From contig JAEYWW010000206.1 in the NCBI GenBank assembly GCA_023428805.1, forward strand, positions 1 to 8,744: 8,744 bases of DNA. Direction: 5' to 3'. A model generated the notes under the pieces. It was not told the DNA's origin, searched no databases, and worked only from the letters and a program-made list of their open reading frames with translations. Source of the DNA: Armatimonadota bacterium (GTDB lineage: Bacteria; Armatimonadota; Fimbriimonadia; Fimbriimonadales; Fimbriimonadaceae). The position numbers and the translations under genes are program-made. Shown in pieces: positions 6,800-8,744 of the stretch (the first letter of the stretch is position 1; the number at the start of each line of letters is the position of its first letter).

Positions 6800-7444
6800 A
6801 TGAAGCCATTCCTCTGCACGGGCGCTCTGATGACAGCCTGCGTGAGCTTCGCGCAGGCAGATTTCGACAAGTCATTGGCGAATGTCGGGCTTCTCAACGT
6901 TCCTCCAGTCGTCAAAGCCCTGAAGCTCACTGCAGCTCAGGACAAGAAGATCAAGGATGTCCGGCAGGACAAGCAGCTCCAGATTCAAAAGCTGGATGCG
7001 GAAGCCAAAGCCAAGCCGAAAGAAGCGGCTGAGATTGCCAAAAGAGCGCGCGCCCTGTCTCGTGAATTCGATCTTAAAATCGTGGGCGTCCTTGATGCGA
7101 CGCAGTTGAAGCGGCTGCGTGAAGCATCCATCCAGGTTCTGGGGGCGAATGCCCTGACTGTCGCATCCGTCCAAGAGAGGCTCAAGCTGACCGCTGAGCA
7201 ACGAAAGAAGGTCGGCGAACTCGAAAAGCAATACAAGCAGAAGCAGCATGCGGCCCACCAAGCCGATGCGCTCAAAAAGGCGAAGGACAAAAAGCCGGGC
7301 GAGATGGCGGCGAACCTGAAGGCGATCGGGGCAGAGTATTCAGCTTCGATCAAGAAGGTTTTGACCGAAGCCCAGTTGAAGACCTTCCGCGAGCTGCAGG
7401 GTCAAGCCATCCCGGGTCTGGTAGTGACTTCAGTCAAGATTTGA
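6800..7444 (+). CDS. Exported lysine-rich helical protein with LTxxQ repeats, paralog 2
   Basis: This 214-residue protein has a signal peptide at residues 1-20 (MKPF..., probable cleavage after AQA, leaving DFDK). The ATG follows the previous TAA with no gap and no ribosome binding site, so translation is likely coupled to paralog 1. It carries canonical LTxxQ motifs, LKLTAAQDKKI (41-51) and LKLTAEQRKKV (128-138). These alternate with LDATQLKRLREASIQVLG (98-115) and LTEAQLKTFREL (188-199). Spacing between the first three motif glutamines (47, 102, 134) is 55 and 32 residues, almost the same as in paralog 1 (56 and 32), and QLKRLRE is shared exactly. A periplasmic Spy/CpxP-like chaperone or envelope stress protein is the best analogy, not a firm call. 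C14 in MTAC is not a good lipobox, so a lipoprotein is unlikely. Confidence 0.82.
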   Translation: MKPFLCTGALMTACVSFAQADFDKSLANVGLLNVPPVVKALKLTAAQDKKIKDVRQDKQLQIQKLDAEAKAKPKEAAEIAKRARALSREFDLKIVGVLDATQLKRLREASIQVLGANALTVASVQERLKLTAEQRKKVGELEKQYKQKQHAAHQADALKKAKDKKPGEMAANLKAIGAEYSASIKKVLTEAQLKTFRELQGQAIPGLVVTSVKI

Positions 7445-7449
7445 CCTGC

Positions 7450-7455
7450 TACACT
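7450..7455 (+). promoter_or_regulatory. Possible -10 element placed for a leaderless mntA transcript
   Basis: TACACT fits TANNNT and ends 6 bases before the ATG at 7462, with no Shine-Dalgarno sequence between. It lies in the 17-base gap after paralog 2. If it is real, the toxin-antitoxin pair has its own promoter and a leaderless message. No good -35 box is seen, and a chance match is possible. Confidence 0.3.
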
Positions 7456-7461
7456 TGACGC

Positions 7462-7848
7462 ATGATCGATGAAGCCCAGATTGCCGAGGCTCTTCGAGAG
7501 CGTTATCCAAATATCAATCTGATTTATCTCTTCGGCTCCTATGCTGCAGGAAATGCCAACCAGGAATCTGATATTGACTTGGCCTTGGTTGGATTAACAG
7601 CAGCGGAGAGCGCACGGTTGCCCCTTGCCGCTATGAACATGGGTGCAATGTTCAACCAGGATGTTGATTTGATTGACTTGCCGCGATCTGATGCGGTGAT
7701 CGGCTATGAGGTGATTGCAAAAGGGCGATGCCTCTACATTTCTCCAGGGTTCGACAAAGCCGAGTTCGAGGTTCGCAGGATCAGGGAGTTTTTAGAATTG
7801 GAAGAAAGACTTTCACCGATTTATGAAGACATGAGGCGAGTCGGCTGA
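7462..7848 (+). CDS. mntA: MNT-domain nucleotidyltransferase, MntA-type antitoxin
   Basis: This 128-residue protein has the minimal nucleotidyltransferase fold. In characterised MntA/HepT systems the MntA protein transfers AMP from ATP to a tyrosine of its HEPN partner and so neutralises it. The GSX10DXD signature is complete: G25 and S26, ten residues, then D37 and D39 (LFGSYAAG...SDIDLAL). D69 in DVDLIDL is the probable third metal-binding carboxylate, so the enzyme should be active. The C-terminal half has the family-typical GYEVIAKGRCLY and a charged helix. The stop codon overlaps the next start by one base (TGATG), giving translational coupling in the antitoxin-first order. The DNA is AT-richer than dnaE (25 G+C of 60 at 7501-7560), in line with recent acquisition. 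Confidence 0.9.
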   Translation: MIDEAQIAEALRERYPNINLIYLFGSYAAGNANQESDIDLALVGLTAAESARLPLAAMNMGAMFNQDVDLIDLPRSDAVIGYEVIAKGRCLYISPGFDKAEFEVRRIREFLELEERLSPIYEDMRRVG

Positions 7849-8264
7849 TGCCCAACAAGATTCTTCTTGGCAAGGCCGAGTCCATCCTTCGTTGCATCAA
7901 CCGGATTCATGAGGAGGCGCCAGATCATCAATTCCCTATTGATTTTTCTTCACAGGATGCTCTTGTCCTCAACCTTTTGAGAGCCTGTGAACAGAGCATT
8001 GATGCGGCTTTGCATATCATTCGTATCAAGAGTTTTGATCTTCCCAAGACGAATCGTGAGTCATTCGACAAACTTGCCGAGCATGATGTGATCTCCGATG
8101 AGCTGGCTCTGAAGCTGAAGAACATGACGGGCTTTCGCAATATCGCGGTCGATCAATACCAGAAGATTTCCTCAGAAGTGATGACGGCAATCTTGCAGGA
8201 GCACTTGGTGGACCTGACCGATTTTGCCGATGTGCTGAGGAAGCTCAGCTTTGAAGTTGAATAG
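7848..8264 (+). CDS. hepT: HEPN-domain protein, HepT-type (DUF86), with altered RNase motif
   Basis: This 138-residue all-helical protein has the size and gene context of a HepT toxin, an RNase whose active site is RX4HXY. The motif region reads GFRNIAVDQYQKI. R97 and Y104 are kept, but the histidine position is D102 (codon GAT at 8151-8153). A single first-base change from CAT would produce this. Loss of that histidine would be expected to abolish RNase activity, while Y104 corresponds to the tyrosine that MntA AMPylates. Other family traits include ACEQSIDAALHII (46-58), where the helix ahead of the loop matches HepT proteins. The start overlaps the mntA stop. No terminator follows in the 65 bases before aspS. 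The DNA is AT-rich (23 G+C of 60 at 7921-7980). The family call is firm; whether this is a live toxin is not. Confidence 0.87.
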   Translation: MPNKILLGKAESILRCINRIHEEAPDHQFPIDFSSQDALVLNLLRACEQSIDAALHIIRIKSFDLPKTNRESFDKLAEHDVISDELALKLKNMTGFRNIAVDQYQKISSEVMTAILQEHLVDLTDFADVLRKLSFEVE

Positions 8265-8313
8265 CCAGCAGACCAGCCCTAATTCAGACTGAGCGGCCCA
8301 GACAACCCCTTGG

Positions 8314-8319
8314 TATCCT
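8314..8319 (+). promoter_or_regulatory. Possible -10 element upstream of aspS
   Basis: TATCCT ends 10 bases before the ATG at 8330. It would give a leader of only a few bases. No -35 box at normal spacing and no Shine-Dalgarno sequence are visible. This is a weak call, included because the same arrangement appears before two other genes in the window. Confidence 0.22.
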
Positions 8320-8329
8320 CTCGCTTCGC

Positions 8330-8744
8330 ATGAGCTTCAACCAGCGCACCCACTCGTGCGGCGAGCTTCGAGCGGAGCACGCCGGACAGACCGTCACCCT
8401 CAATGGATGGGCGCACCGCGTCCGCAATTTGGGAGGCTTGATTTTTGTGGATGTGCGCGACCGCAAGGGCATCACCCAGGCCTTCTTCGATCCAGCGGAT
8501 CACCCGGGCGCGGGCGAAATCAAGCCCGAAACCTGCATCAGCGTGACCGGCAAGGTCGCAGAGAGGGAAGACGCCAACAAGAACCTCAAAATTCCCACGG
8601 GCGAAATTGAGTTGGTGGCGACAGAGCTTCAAATCCTCAATCCGAGCGGTGTGCTTCCGTTTCCGATCAGCGATGAATCGCAGATGGCGAAAGTCAACGA
8701 GGAACTGCGCGTCAAGCATCGCTACCTCGACCTGCGTCGACCAT
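8330..8744 (+). CDS. aspS: Aspartyl-tRNA synthetase, N-terminal part, cut by window end
   Basis: This class II synthetase charges tRNA-Asp in the cytoplasm. Reading from ATG 8330, the frame stays open to the window edge (about 138 residues of an expected ~590). The visible part is the anticodon-binding OB fold: RTHSCGELR (6-14), VTLNGWAHRVRNLGGLIF (22-39), then DVRDRKGITQAFFDP. It is followed by the linker LPFPIS and the start of the catalytic domain, EELRVKHRYLDLRRP. This pattern is bacterial AspRS. L34 sits where E. coli AspRS has Leu and the non-discriminating Pseudomonas enzyme has His, which hints at a tRNA-Asp-specific enzyme. That inference rests on one position. The gene starts 65 bases after hepT. 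Confidence 0.95.
   Translation, partial: MSFNQRTHSCGELRAEHAGQTVTLNGWAHRVRNLGGLIFVDVRDRKGITQAFFDPADHPGAGEIKPETCISVTGKVAEREDANKNLKIPTGEIELVATELQILNPSGVLPFPISDESQMAKVNEELRVKHRYLDLRRP

Noticed and set aside
6827..6850. Lipoprotein signal (MTAC) in paralog 2
   Set aside because: The residue three before the Cys is Met rather than Leu, Val or Ile. A good signal peptidase I site (AQA) follows, matching paralog 1.
8265..8329. Terminator between hepT and aspS
   Set aside because: No stem followed by T residues is present in this gap. Only a weak -10-like box is seen.

Overview
The window is bacterial chromosome with every recognisable gene on the + strand. It has a moderately GC-rich background: the 60 bases at 4501-4560 inside dnaE hand-count to 34 G+C. 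Strong Shine-Dalgarno sequences are scarce. The phylum cannot be fixed from this sequence alone. The mix of an archaeal/bacterial-type glycogen debranching enzyme, a PHP-exonuclease DnaE, secreted LTxxQ helical proteins and weak ribosome binding sites would fit Armatimonadota, Planctomycetota, Verrucomicrobiota or a similar lineage. That placement is an impression, not a demonstration.

Layout. From 1 to 1535 is the 3' three-quarters of a glycogen debranching enzyme whose start lies outside the window. A strong intrinsic terminator follows at 1687-1717. At 1786-2298 is a stand-alone DUF4240 protein. The 215-base gap after it holds two stem-loops, one of them just upstream of dnaE. The gene dnaE (2514-6023) encodes the replicative DNA polymerase III alpha subunit and keeps all PHP-domain metal ligands. 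Next come two exported, lysine-rich helical proteins (6092-6799 and 6800-7444). They are tandem paralogs with no base between them, and each also looks internally duplicated. An MNT/HEPN toxin-antitoxin pair (7462-7848 and 7848-8264) follows, in AT-richer DNA. The window ends inside aspS (8330 to beyond 8744).

How they work together. The debranching enzyme, dnaE and aspS are housekeeping genes with unrelated jobs. The two exported proteins form one translationally coupled unit and probably act in the cell envelope. The MNT/HEPN pair is a coupled accessory module of the MntA/HepT type. Its HEPN partner has Asp in place of the catalytic His of the RX4HXY motif, so it may be a disarmed toxin or one with a changed role. 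I consider this substitution and the duplicated envelope-protein pair the two most interesting features. I see no CRISPR array, insertion sequence, tRNA, rRNA or attachment site.
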